DNA of 11,042 nt from Oscillospiraceae bacterium. GTDB taxonomy: Bacteria > Bacillota > Clostridia > Oscillospirales > Ruminococcaceae. The notes beneath the pieces were generated by a model. That model was not told where the DNA came from, did no database searches, and was given only the letters and a program-made list of their open reading frames with translations. The stretch is from contig CAAGEB010000074.1 in assembly GCA_900768705.1 (NCBI GenBank), forward strand, positions 1-11,042. The letters are read 5' to 3'. Positions 6,001 to 10,585 of this stretch are shown here, piece after piece; the stretch's first letter is position 1, and each line of letters opens with the position of its first letter. A program made the translations under genes and the position numbers.

Positions 6001-7703
6001 AATTCTTGACTTTTTTGTTTGTCGATATACAATATCTTATCAGCTTCCAGTGCTCGGTCAAGTTGATTTTTAATATTCTCGTGACCATATACACTTAATA
6101 GAAAGTTTGAATTTACTATTTCAAGATTATATTTTGCTTTCCCGTTTGGTTTGATCACCCCTATGATTGGTAGATTATCATTATCCAGTTCCGATGAAAG
6201 TAACACAATGCCATCATCTCTCGACAATGAATCATATACTACAATTGGATTTTGTAACAGTTGTGGAAATCTCTTTATTTGCTGAACATCTAAACCGTGA
6301 TGATGTATGCTTTCGCCAGAATGACCTTTTACTTTTATTGCATCGTTCAAATGGCGTTGAGTATAGTAAATTGGAAGTTGTGCGCATCCCACATCAAGCA
6401 AGATTTGAGGAGTATCACAAACTTTCAAATCATTATAACGGCTTGCAGTTCCGTTCAGCACATCATCAACCTGTTCCGCAAAACTCTTTTCAGAAACAGA
6501 AACGGCAGGGGAAATGTCCTCTGCCGTTGTTGTATTTGTGCTATAAGCAGCACGCTCCGGGTTTACGCTCTGTGTTGAAGAACCAGGTCGGTCATTACTC
6601 TGTGATCCACTTCCAACTGCTTCATCTTCTCCCACTTCGCTATTTCCGTGAAGGTTGTCGGTCTGGGGTTCTTCCGAGCGTACTCCTGCTCCAGATTCCA
6701 AGCCATTTCCTCTGCTTCCTTGTCCACTTCCCGTGCTATTATCCCGTACCGTGCTTTCATTTCCAGGGAAGCTATCTCGAATGGGTAATTCTGCTCCATA
6801 AACTTCTGCCACTCCCTGCCGTAATGACCTATCGGCTTCTCCAAAAGCTCCTGTTCTTCCTTCGTGTACTCTATCGTCAGCATCGGAAGATATGTCCAGG
6901 TTTCCTGATCCAGTTGGTAAGTCATTCCGTTCTCCTCGATTGTCTCCGGAAAGAACTTCTGTGCCTGTTCGCACCATACTTCTTTTACTTCTTTCATTGT
7001 CAATACTCCTTTCAACAATAATGTCATTTATGGTTTTTTCCATTTTGCGAAGTGCGGATTTAGCCGTAAGCTGAACCCATTCGCAAAGCTTTTCAAACTC
7101 AGCCTTGCTGTGCAGCATATCCAGTGCCGATAAATCCAGCGGGGCGGTGTTTATTTTGTAATCGCTTTTGTATTCGCACCGTGCTTTCATAATCTCACGA
7201 ACCATAGAACGCACGGATTTCTGAAATGCTGCTTTTTGATTTGAAGCAATACGCAGGTTGTCGGTGATTGTTCCGATACTGCCGTTGACTTCATCTACTG
7301 CCAGAAAGCTTAAACACTGTGCCAGACTGGAAAAATTACCGGTGTGTTCTTCGGAGAATTTCTTTTTGTACTCCTCGGCGACCTGTTTGTCAAATCTCCA
7401 CTGAAATGGTTCTTTGCCGCCGTTGGTCTGGGAAATATCGAAACAGTGCCTTATAGTGCCGCCTGAAATGTACCCTATGCCTTTTTCGCCATTTCTGACC
7501 TGTCTGCCGAATTTCTTCCAGGTGTCATAGTCGGCAACCATAGCAGCACCGGGATTGGCAGAGAAAACAGCCATTGCTTGTTCTGACGGAAGTTTGTAAA
7601 ATCTTCCGGAGAAGCTGAGAAAGTCCGAGAATGCCTTTCTGTCTGTGAACAGCCTGTCGGTAATTTTCTCATATTCGTTGCGGACATCTTCTGCTTTTGC
7701 CAT
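1..7703 (-). CDS. Giant polyvalent protein: ArdC-like, MuF-C x3, YodL, DNA methylase and SNF2 helicase (3' end outside window)
   Basis: One frame stays open from ATG 7703-7701 to the window edge (at least 2,567 codons); I walked the codons across the linker and repeat junctions and found no stop. The start follows AAGGAGG and a good promoter. Visible regions: residues 1-245, ArdC-like, with N50-P51, W62-K63, G66-R67 and GEKGI at 72-76; 250-385, Gly/Ser/Asp-rich linker; three MuF-C-like copies at about 402-599, 1008-1207 and 1262-1456; YodL at about 720-825, between LPD-like stretches; methylase at about 1490-1800 with the SAM motif EPSMGVGNFFG (1607-1617) and catalytic motif GNVPF (1670-1674); SNF2 helicase with GAGKS (2277-2281), DEAH (2438-2441) and FATGTPVSN (2487-2495). 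The second RecA-like lobe should lie beyond the edge. Such proteins are known from conjugative elements and phages and are thought to travel with, or protect, incoming DNA. The exact role here is inferred; the domain calls are from motif recognition, strongest for helicase and methylase. Confidence 0.93.
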   Translation of the reverse strand, partial: MAKAEDVRNEYEKITDRLFTDRKAFSDFLSFSGRFYKLPSEQAMAVFSANPGAAMVADYDTWKKFGRQVRNGEKGIGYISGGTIRHCFDISQTNGGKEPFQWRFDKQVAEEYKKKFSEEHTGNFSSLAQCLSFLAVDEVNGSIGTITDNLRIASNQKAAFQKSVRSMVREIMKARCEYKSDYKINTAPLDLSALDMLHSKAEFEKLCEWVQLTAKSALRKMEKTINDIIVERSIDNERSKRSMVRTGTEVLSGDNRGERNDLPTGSGNLDISSDADDRVHEGRTGAFGEADRSLRQGVAEVYGAELPIRDSFPGNESTVRDNSTGSGQGSRGNGLESGAGVRSEEPQTDNLHGNSEVGEDEAVGSGSQSNDRPGSSTQSVNPERAAYSTNTTTAEDISPAVSVSEKSFAEQVDDVLNGTASRYNDLKVCDTPQILLDVGCAQLPIYYTQRHLNDAIKVKGHSGESIHHHGLDVQQIKRFPQLLQNPIVVYDSLSRDDGIVLLSSELDNDNLPIIGVIKPNGKAKYNLEIVNSNFLLSVYGHENIKNQLDRALEADKILYIDKQKSQELFSVLGLQLSKGFNNLDSNIIIHQSRNIVKGVEQKNNVESGNIDSNQSSIFDIEPPSDIVDLDKFYVNPESEQVTWIYYNPDSTAGGQFVYTYMSYDDIFNAMEKDDPLEYLTETCEQELLDRGAEGFDGVAEEFMTDSEDISSRDEDYLDKLFALTEPRYAIYQLKDGENLRDYRFSDSEYLKKHGMYIDRENYNRVYRGRMKKDETLENIYERFNLNHPQDFRGHSLSVSDIVAVKKDGVITVNYVDRVGFTEVPDFTLSREERKARRTLTDNLTLIADNQLASDEMDDLGDKLFDYDNAPKYSGNTPWTIGAGLHADDFESLTARYHNGEDIRAELAQKIYGNMTHIEFYEFPPADGIGYIEISTEKTDSGMTFRTHGGFEITHSWETLGEALITAARQEFDRHEQLDREYTQKESSENRATNSTNTTTAEDISPAVSFAEKSFAEQVDDVLNGTASRYKSDLKVCDTPEILLRAGCQQLPMLYTRKHLLDAVHIKTNSNPHFHGLTSELIKKIPDLIQSPVMMFDSMSDKNSDSIVMVLNALDNDNAPLILSVKPNGQGVYELKQIEANFITSIYGKDRSFARYIERAAESGSMIFWDKNKSQELFRVLQLQLPQGVNNLDSNVIIHQSRNIVKGVEQENAKNNVENGNIENNQPSLFDIEPQPQREEISEERAANSTNTTTAEDISPADSVSEKSFAEQVDDSLSGKLPFYTSLKVCDTPKILLNVGCEQLPMLYTQKHLRNAVKPIDEKNHQHGLSVEQIKKLPDLLSSPAMIFDSPNRKDSIIVVTTELDTENNPVIASVKPNGKGRYEIEEISSNFITSVYGRNNFPEYLKKIVDTDNILFCDKAKSQEMFERWGEQYSELTNTLDFDTIIHQSRNIVKGVDKEIPKNPEERAANSTTETQPKQQTAAEKPQNFHITEDTVLGEGGAKAKFAANIAAIRTLKQIEAEGRTAALDEQKILAQYVGWGGMPQAFDSANTQWSKEYSQLKEILTDEEYQAAAGSTLNAHYTSPTVINAMYKALDNMGFKGGNVLEPSMGVGNFFGCIPNTLNGSNLYGVELDSITGRIAKQLYPQADIQIKGYENADFQDNFFDVAIGNVPFGNYGVADKRYDKEHFLIHDYFFAKTLDKVAPGGIVAFVTSKGTLDKENPKVREYLAKRADLIGAIRLPNTAFDSAGTEVTSDIIFLQKREKMAVEVPDWVYTAQNNDGITVNQYFIDHPEMVLGKLEMRSGRYGQEVTCTPDNSSPLSEQLEKAVSTLRANIVAQKRIENRDKERGIIPATADVRNFTFAEVDGKMYFRENNIMTEVKQTGKDLERMKGLNSLRQTMRELIDAQSRSCSDDELHKLQSDLNTKYDDFVKEFGSISDRANASVFRSDDDYNTLCSLEIVDAEKKTTSKSDIFSKRTIKPNIEITHVDMPQEAMQVSIDTRGKMDIPYMAQLCGQEPQTVVDVLKADNLIYLNPLKANEDNSIEGWEEASEYLSGNVREKLRTAELYAQDNSEYQRNVAALTSVLPKKLEAGDISARIGVSWVDVEDYQQFLVEYAKSRFFDPLRRTITGEYKIDNKNWDMGAAATQIYGTSRMPAKVIFENLLNNRDIVVRDKITDADGREHYEINKKETDLAQEKARQMKEAFKRWLWDDPARREKYVERYNNLFNCIVGRKFDGSHQTFPGMSPSISLKPHQLDAVMRAKFGGNTLLAHCVGAGKSFEMVAATMEKKRLGLINKACVVVPKALVGQTANEWLRLYPQAKILVAGDNDFSKDNRQKFIGRCCTGDYAAVIMSYEQFEKIPMSLEYRQRFLQSELDTINEGLEELNHSTDRTSVKDLQREKKRIETKIQKLLDGGKTKDTSLTFEQLGFDSLVVDEAHNYKNGLVVSKMNNISGVQTTASQKSEDILMKTQYLNETYGTKNILFATGTPVSNSMTELYIMQRYLRPSLLESAGLQTFDDWASNFGEVVSKAELKPAGNGYRTKKRFAKFNNVPELMQMYKEFAD
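3289..3304. repeat. Copy of the 16-bp palindrome family before the methylase domain
   Basis: GTGCTATTTGCAGCAC, identical to 3958-3973 but without the CGGCAG hairpin and the rest of the linker repeat, so the palindrome also occurs independently of the long repeat. Confidence 0.65.
3336..3920 (-). repeat. MuF-C-like domain, copy 3 of the polyvalent protein
   Basis: Third copy, residues about 1262-1456, directly before the methylase region. Core motifs are LPMLYTQKHLRNAV, QHGLSVEQIKKLPDLL, FDSPNRKDSIIVV, ELDTENNPVIASVKPNGKGR and SNFITSVYGRN, ending in TLDFDTIIHQSRNIVKGVD. It differs from copies 1 and 2 at its end (TLDFDT in place of NNLDSN). A short ERAANSTTETQPKQQ linker joins it to the methylase domain. 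Confidence 0.7.
3343..3445 (+). ncRNA. Candidate antisense transcription unit 1: promoter, hairpin, T-tract
   Basis: Same layout in MuF-C copy 3: TTGACA (3343-3348), 17-base spacer, TATAAT (3366-3371), arms AGTCAAGAGTGTTTG (3380-3394) and CAAACATCTCTTGGCT (3425-3440), then five T's. The arms differ from units 2 and 3, but pairing is kept. One position pairs only as G-U in the plus-strand RNA and would be a C-A mismatch in the coding-strand RNA. Confidence 0.4.
3882..3976 (-). repeat. Linker repeat, copy A (encodes ERAANSTNTTTAEDISPA plus the MuF-C start)
   Basis: About 95 bases closely similar to 4642-4738 and 6460-6556. It encodes the flexible linker before MuF-C copy 3. It contains two small inverted repeats: CGGCAGGGG/CCTCTGCCG at 3923-3946 and GTGCTATTTGCAGCAC at 3958-3973. 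DNA-level identity is higher than in the domain cores. Confidence 0.85.
4083..4682 (-). repeat. MuF-C-like domain, copy 2 of the polyvalent protein
   Basis: Second copy, residues about 1008-1207. It shares FAEKSFAEQVDDVLNGTASR at its start and NNLDSNVIIHQSRNIVKG at its end with copy 1, but the core (LPMLYTRKHLLDAV, HFHGLTSELIKKIPDLI, KPNGQGVYELKQIEANFITS) is clearly diverged. It is separated from copy 1 by about 400 residues holding the YodL and LPD-like regions, and from copy 3 by a short acidic linker (ENGNIENNQPSLFDIEP). Duplication followed by divergence, with later homogenisation of the ends, is the simplest reading. Confidence 0.7.
4090..4195 (+). ncRNA. Candidate antisense transcription unit 2: promoter, hairpin, T-tract
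   Basis: Same layout in MuF-C copy 2: TTGACA (4090-4095), 17-base spacer, TATAAT (4113-4118), arms AGTCAAGATTGTT (4127-4139) and AACAATTCTTGACT (4174-4187), then a T-rich run (TTTTATTTTT). The loop sequence differs from unit 3 while both arms are identical to it. Confidence 0.4.
4642..4738 (-). repeat. Linker repeat, copy B (encodes ENRATNSTNTTTAEDISPA plus the MuF-C start)
   Basis: The second copy of the linker repeat, before MuF-C copy 2. It holds the CGGCAG/CTGCCG inverted repeat at 4685-4708 and the perfect palindrome GTGCTATTTGTAGCAC at 4720-4735. Confidence 0.85.
5907..6500 (-). repeat. MuF-C-like domain, copy 1 of the polyvalent protein
   Basis: First of three roughly 195-residue domains with the shared order SEKSFAEQVDD, LKVCDTPQILL, QLPIYYTQRHL, HHHGL, QQIKRFPQLL, YDSLSRDD, ELDNDNLPI, KPNGKAKYNLE, NSNF, KQKSQELF, NNLDSN, IIHQSRNIVKGVEQ. 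This matches the phage MuF C-terminal domain as I recall it, which has been placed in the Barnase/EndoU/ColicinE5-D/RelE (BECR) toxin fold and occurs in polyvalent proteins. The His of IIHQS is a candidate active-site residue, by inference. The ends are nearly identical to the other copies while the core differs. Confidence 0.72.
5914..6020 (+). ncRNA. Candidate antisense transcription unit 3: promoter, hairpin, T-tract
   Basis: On the plus strand, TTGACA (5914-5919), a 17-base spacer and TATAAT (5937-5942) form a perfect sigma-A promoter. Eight bases on, an inverted repeat begins: arm AGTCAAGATTGTT at 5951-5963 and arm AACAATTCTTGACT at 5998-6011, differing by one bulged base. Six T's follow (6011-6016). 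This is the layout of a roughly 65-70-nt terminated RNA, antisense to the MuF-C-coding mRNA. The promoter lies over the IIHQSRNIVKG codons and the arms over KSQELF and NNLDS, so protein constraint could produce some of this by chance. Function is unproven. Confidence 0.4.
6460..6556 (-). repeat. Linker repeat, copy C (encodes PERAAYSTNTTTAEDISPA plus the MuF-C start)
   Basis: The third copy, before MuF-C copy 1 and just after (in coding order) the end of the nested TnpV-like gene. It has the CGGCAG/CTGCCG inverted repeat at 6503-6526 and the degenerate palindrome GTGCTATAAGCAGCAC at 6538-6553. Confidence 0.85.
6563..6997 (-). CDS. tnpV: TnpV-like transposon-encoded protein, nested out of frame in the polyvalent gene
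   Basis: This 144-codon frame lies wholly inside the larger minus-strand gene, in a different frame. I chose the ATG at 6997-6995 because AAAGGAG sits eight bases upstream; the frame stays open to an ATG at 7027 that has no such site. The product looks like a normal globular, Glu-rich protein. It shows the TnpV layout: an N-terminal NGMTYQLD...YLPMLTI strand pair, then PIGHYGREW, then helices rich in Glu and Lys ending in a VMTDLVLQ tail that resembles the family's C-terminal end. TnpV proteins are small accessory proteins of Tn4451-like and other clostridial elements; their biochemical role is unclear. In contrast, the giant gene reads this same DNA as low-complexity linker, so the TnpV-like frame probably carries most of the selection. 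Expression may use its internal ribosome binding site on the long transcript. The family call is from memory of the pattern. Confidence 0.68.
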   Translation of the reverse strand: MKEVKEVWCEQAQKFFPETIEENGMTYQLDQETWTYLPMLTIEYTKEEQELLEKPIGHYGREWQKFMEQNYPFEIASLEMKARYGIIAREVDKEAEEMAWNLEQEYARKNPRPTTFTEIAKWEKMKQLEVDHRVMTDLVLQHRA

Positions 7704-7721
7704 TGTTTCCTCCTTAATAGC

Positions 7722-7750
7722 ATTTTAACATATTAAACTGCTAAAGTCAA
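7722..7750 (-). promoter_or_regulatory. Promoter of the polyvalent gene
   Basis: Read on the minus strand, TTGACT (7750-7745), a 17-base spacer and TAAAAT (7727-7722) are one mismatch each from consensus. The expected start of transcription, near 7715, falls at the first base of the AAGGAGG ribosome binding site (7715-7709), leaving a leader of only about 12 bases before the ATG at 7703. Confidence 0.8.
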
Positions 7751-7784
7751 GTATATTTTGAAAAATTTTCATTAAATGCAAAAA

Positions 7785-7806
7785 TCCCCACTGAAAACAG
7801 CGGGGA
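7785..7806 (-). terminator. Rho-independent terminator downstream of the Rpn-type gene
   Basis: The minus strand reads TCCCCGCTG, loop TTTT, CAGTGGGGA, followed by TTTTT at 7784-7780. The stem has nine pairs including one G-U. It lies 24 bases beyond the stop of the Rpn-type gene and just upstream of the polyvalent promoter, separating the two transcription units. Confidence 0.85.
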
Positions 7807-7829
7807 AAATATGCATATAATGATTGAAA

Positions 7830-8702
7830 TTACCTTCTGCCGTGCTTTGGGGGAGTGTGTTTTGGAGTGTTCTGTTCTTGCTCGATAGATTTTCCGGCGG
7901 ATAGAATTCGGTTAATCTCCGCCTCACTCATTCCCAAAGCTCTCATATTTGCAACAACTTGCGCAACCCCCTCAGCTCTTCCATCGGCTCTGCCTTTATC
8001 ATAGGTCGAACTGAGGGCGCTTCTCTCGGTGTAGAGGGCTTCCTCACGCTTTCTGGCTTCTTCTCGGATTTTCTCGTCGGAACTCAGCTCACGGATAATG
8101 GTAACTGCTTTCTGTACATTCGGATTAGTTGTAACCTGATTAAGCATATTGAAATCCTCCTCTCGCTTTGAATTGAAGAACGCTGCCCAGGCAATGCGTT
8201 CATCGGTCGCAATCTGCTCTTTGGTGTATGTCCGGATTTTCGGCAGCTCAATAAATGAAATCTGCACCTTATCGCTTAACCGGATTTTGTTGTTAGGGTC
8301 ATAGAATGTGAAATTTGTATTGTAATTCGCACAGTCCAACATCTTGAAATCCAGTATATTAAGCGCCATTGTGGTTCTTGCAGTGCTGTATTCCTCACCC
8401 CGCTTTACTGACGAAGCGTACAGAGAAGCCCAGTAATAAATGCTTCGTTCTCTGTAATCCGGCGCATTCAGCACCTGCACCTCCACATCAATTTCGCTGG
8501 TTTCGGTGGAGATACGCAAGTCCAGCCGTGCAAATTTCCGTTCCAGTTCTTCGGGGGTGATTTCTGTGTTTAAAAGCTCAAACTTGCCGCTTGTATCGAT
8601 GTTCAGGTACGCACCGACTAAACTCCGCAGCATATCCGAGTTGTTTTTATCGCCGAACATCTTCTTGAATACAATGTCCAGTTTGGGTGATAAATATTCC
8701 AT
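7830..8702 (-). CDS. Rpn-family PD-(D/E)XK nuclease (recombination-promoting nuclease / 'putative transposase')
   Basis: A 290-residue protein opening with MEYLSPKLDIVFKKMFGD, the hallmark start of Rpn/PDDEXK_2 proteins. The nuclease core shows D61 (in RLDLRI) and E74-V-Q76 (in DVEVQV), then YYWASLYASSVKRGEEY, as in the family. The C-terminal part carries helices that include a YDKGRADGRAEGVAQVVANM stretch, typical of these proteins, and ends in a basic, Pro-rich tail (KHTPPKHGRR). Rpn nucleases cut DNA and stimulate RecA-independent recombination; some have been linked to phage defence. Older databases label them transposases, but no terminal repeats are seen here. The start at 8702 follows GGAGGAG by four bases. 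The gene has its own consensus promoter and terminator, so it is an independent unit between ssb and the polyvalent gene. Confidence 0.9.
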   Translation of the reverse strand: MEYLSPKLDIVFKKMFGDKNNSDMLRSLVGAYLNIDTSGKFELLNTEITPEELERKFARLDLRISTETSEIDVEVQVLNAPDYRERSIYYWASLYASSVKRGEEYSTARTTMALNILDFKMLDCANYNTNFTFYDPNNKIRLSDKVQISFIELPKIRTYTKEQIATDERIAWAAFFNSKREEDFNMLNQVTTNPNVQKAVTIIRELSSDEKIREEARKREEALYTERSALSSTYDKGRADGRAEGVAQVVANMRALGMSEAEINRILSAGKSIEQEQNTPKHTPPKHGRR

Positions 8703-8739
8703 AACGCTCCTCCTCTCACAGCAATTATCTCTTAATTGT

Positions 8740-8768
8740 ATTATACATTTCTTTTATCCGATTGTCAA
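8740..8768 (-). promoter_or_regulatory. Consensus sigma-A promoter of the Rpn-type gene
   Basis: The minus strand reads TTGACA (8768-8763), exactly 17 bases, then TATAAT (8745-8740), a full consensus match. Transcription would start near 8733, giving a leader of about 30 bases. It lies 17 bases downstream of the ssb stop codon. Confidence 0.88.
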
Positions 8769-8784
8769 TAGAAATAAGAGAATT

Positions 8785-9210
8785 TCAAAACGGATAATCA
8801 TCTAAACCATCATCTGAGGAATCTGTAAAATCCGGAGGATTATATGGCTCTTCCGAAGAAGTATCCTGTGATTGGTTTTCGTTGGTTTGTGCGGTTTCTC
8901 CGGTAAAACTGATGATGTCAGCCACTATCTCGTCCCAGATTGCAGGATTTCCGTCCTTGTCGGTATATTTGCGTTGCTGGCGTTCGCCCTCAAGCATAAT
9001 CATACTGCCTTTCTTGAAGAATTTGCATACGAATTCGGCTCTTTTGCCCCAAACGCAAACATTGAAGAAATCTACCTTCCGTTCTCCGTCCTTGGAGCAG
9101 AAAGTCCGCTCCACTGCAACCCTGAAAGTCGTTACAGACTTACCGGAGGGAGTGGTTTTAAGTTCTAACTCGTTGCATATCCTGCCCATAAGAATTGACC
9201 TATTAAACAT
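8785..9210 (-). CDS. ssb: Single-stranded DNA-binding protein
   Basis: The 141-residue product has the OB-fold pattern of bacterial SSB: MFNRSILMGRI at the start, then TPSGKSVTTFRVAVERTF, DFFNVCVWGKRAEFVCKFFK (47-66), KGSMIMLEGE, a disordered Gln/Asn/Ser/Asp-rich tail, and an acidic DDYPF tip (137-141). That tip is the usual docking site for replication and repair partners, here with Tyr in place of the more common Leu or Ile. I chose the ATG at 9210 because AAAGGAG lies eight bases upstream and the protein start matches the family; the longer open frame to 9252 would begin inside a palindrome. The short, variant form suggests a mobile-element SSB acting on transferred or replicating ssDNA. 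The gene sits 51 bases after the GLUG-protein stop and could be cotranscribed with it. No clear promoter is visible in that gap. Confidence 0.94.
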   Translation of the reverse strand: MFNRSILMGRICNELELKTTPSGKSVTTFRVAVERTFCSKDGERKVDFFNVCVWGKRAEFVCKFFKKGSMIMLEGERQQRKYTDKDGNPAIWDEIVADIISFTGETAQTNENQSQDTSSEEPYNPPDFTDSSDDGLDDYPF

Positions 9211-9236
9211 ATAATTTACTCCTTTACTTTGAATTT

Positions 9237-9252
9237 GTGCTACATATAGCAC
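9237..9252. repeat. Perfect 16-bp palindrome in the gap before ssb
   Basis: GTGCTACATATAGCAC is a perfect inverted repeat (six-base arms, four-base centre). It lies between the GLUG-protein stop (9262) and the ssb ribosome binding site. It is the only copy of the dispersed palindrome family outside coding sequence in this window and may be an operator, a hairpin in the ssb leader, or a mobile palindrome. Confidence 0.7.
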
Positions 9253-9916
9253 ATCTGCAAATCAGAATGTGATACCGCCGGGATAAGGATATCCCATATT
9301 GACATCTTTGTCATACTTCCAACCGGAGAACCCGCTTCCACTGGCATTAAGAACGGAAAGAACCCCTTCCACCTTAAGCCCGTCCTCCGGAACGGAGAGA
9401 ACCATTCTGACCGCTCTTGACCGTGAATATTCACCGCCGATTGCAGGGTATCCGTTGGTGTTATCTGCAATGCAATAAGAAATAAGGTGCGGTCTTACCT
9501 TGTCGCCATCGCCGCCGGAAATACTTCCGTTCTGCTTGCCGTTAAGGTAAATATTGCCCACATAGCAGCTGCGGATATATCCGCTTGCAATGCTTGAGGT
9601 TTGACCTGCTATGCCGCCGCAATAATCGCCTGACCCTACAAATGAGGTTACACCACAGCCGGTTATATCTCCGCCGATTTTTCCACTGCCTTGTACTTCG
9701 GCACCGGGAACTGCGCCGGCAATGCCGCCTACCGCCGTGCCGTTCTCGAGAACATTGCCGTTAGAGAGACATCCGGATACAATGCAGGCACTGCCTACTA
9801 TTCCACCCTTGGTTGCTGCACTGCCACGAATGGAATTCTTTTCAGATAGGCAATTTTCAATTATACCGCCATTTCCGCATATAACTCCCACATTTTCGGC
9901 ATTGTCAGCGATTATT

Positions 9917-9932
9917 GTGCTATTTGTAACAC
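9917..9932. repeat. Copy of the 16-bp palindrome family inside the GLUG gene
   Basis: GTGCTATTTGTAACAC, one mismatch from the perfect palindrome at 4720-4735. On the coding strand it reads as R-V-T-N-S-T, the same phase as in the polyvalent-gene copies. Confidence 0.6.
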
Positions 9933-10585
9933 GGCAATTTATAATCTTCGAATTTCCGGTAGTTTTCTTGTTGCCGAAAGAATAGCTTGTAACGGAATTG
10001 CAAATTACGCCGCCATTGGATTTAACACTGATTGACGCACCGTCAATAGAAACATTCTTTATGGTGCTTGCGGCAATCGTTCCAAACAAACCGCCTTCGC
10101 CCCGTATGTTCTTAATCGTGAAATTCTGACCGTCATAAACAAGCACATTATAGTATCTGTCCTCGCCGGTGGTGACGGTTACGGTGTCAATGGGCTTGCG
10201 TTCGACTTCAGCAGGGAATTTAATATCTGCCGTCTGCTTAAAATAACCGCTTGCCTTGGTGTCCGCCAAATACAGAAGCTGGTCGTAATAGTCAATGATG
10301 TAGGGGTCTCGTTCCGTGCCGCTACCGCCGCCAAATTTGTTCAGAACACGGTAAAGGGTAAGAGATTTTTTGAATTTATATTCCTTATCCCCGTAATACT
10401 CGATTTTCCCGAATTCTCCGTCGGAATTTTTGGCGGAGTAGCCGTAAGTACACCCGAAAACGCTGTTGTAAATATCGTTTTTGTCATCGACTTTCGGCAG
10501 CTTAAGTGTGGCTTCTCCGTTCATATCGAGAGGGAGCTTATAAGTAAGCGGCTTCTGATTGAGGTAGCTTCGGTCAATGGATATT

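Noticed and set aside
3289..6553. CRISPR-like array made of the repeated linker units
   Set aside because: There are only three long units, spaced by about 700 to 1,800 bases and in frame within one gene. They are protein-domain repeats, not a CRISPR array.
6167..7021. Long plus-strand open frame of 284 codons
   Set aside because: It lies opposite the polyvalent and TnpV-like genes, has an odd Leu/His/Ser-rich composition, no ribosome binding site and no family features. It is a shadow frame.
6998..7027. Longer start for the TnpV-like protein at 7027
   Set aside because: No Shine-Dalgarno sequence precedes it, whereas AAAGGAG is well placed for the ATG at 6997.
6541..7703. A separate short gene ending before the TnpV-like gene, with the polyvalent gene starting after it
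   Set aside because: I read the frame codon by codon from about 7097 to 6541 and found no stop. It joins the ArdC-like region to the rest of the polyvalent protein.
7830..8702. Rpn-type gene as a transposase of an insertion sequence
   Set aside because: The family name in older databases is misleading. It has a PD-(D/E)XK nuclease core, and no terminal inverted repeats or target duplications are visible around it.
9211..9252. Longer start for ssb at 9252
   Set aside because: The added 14 residues do not match the family, and this start falls in the palindrome. The ATG at 9210 has a good ribosome binding site and the canonical SSB N terminus.
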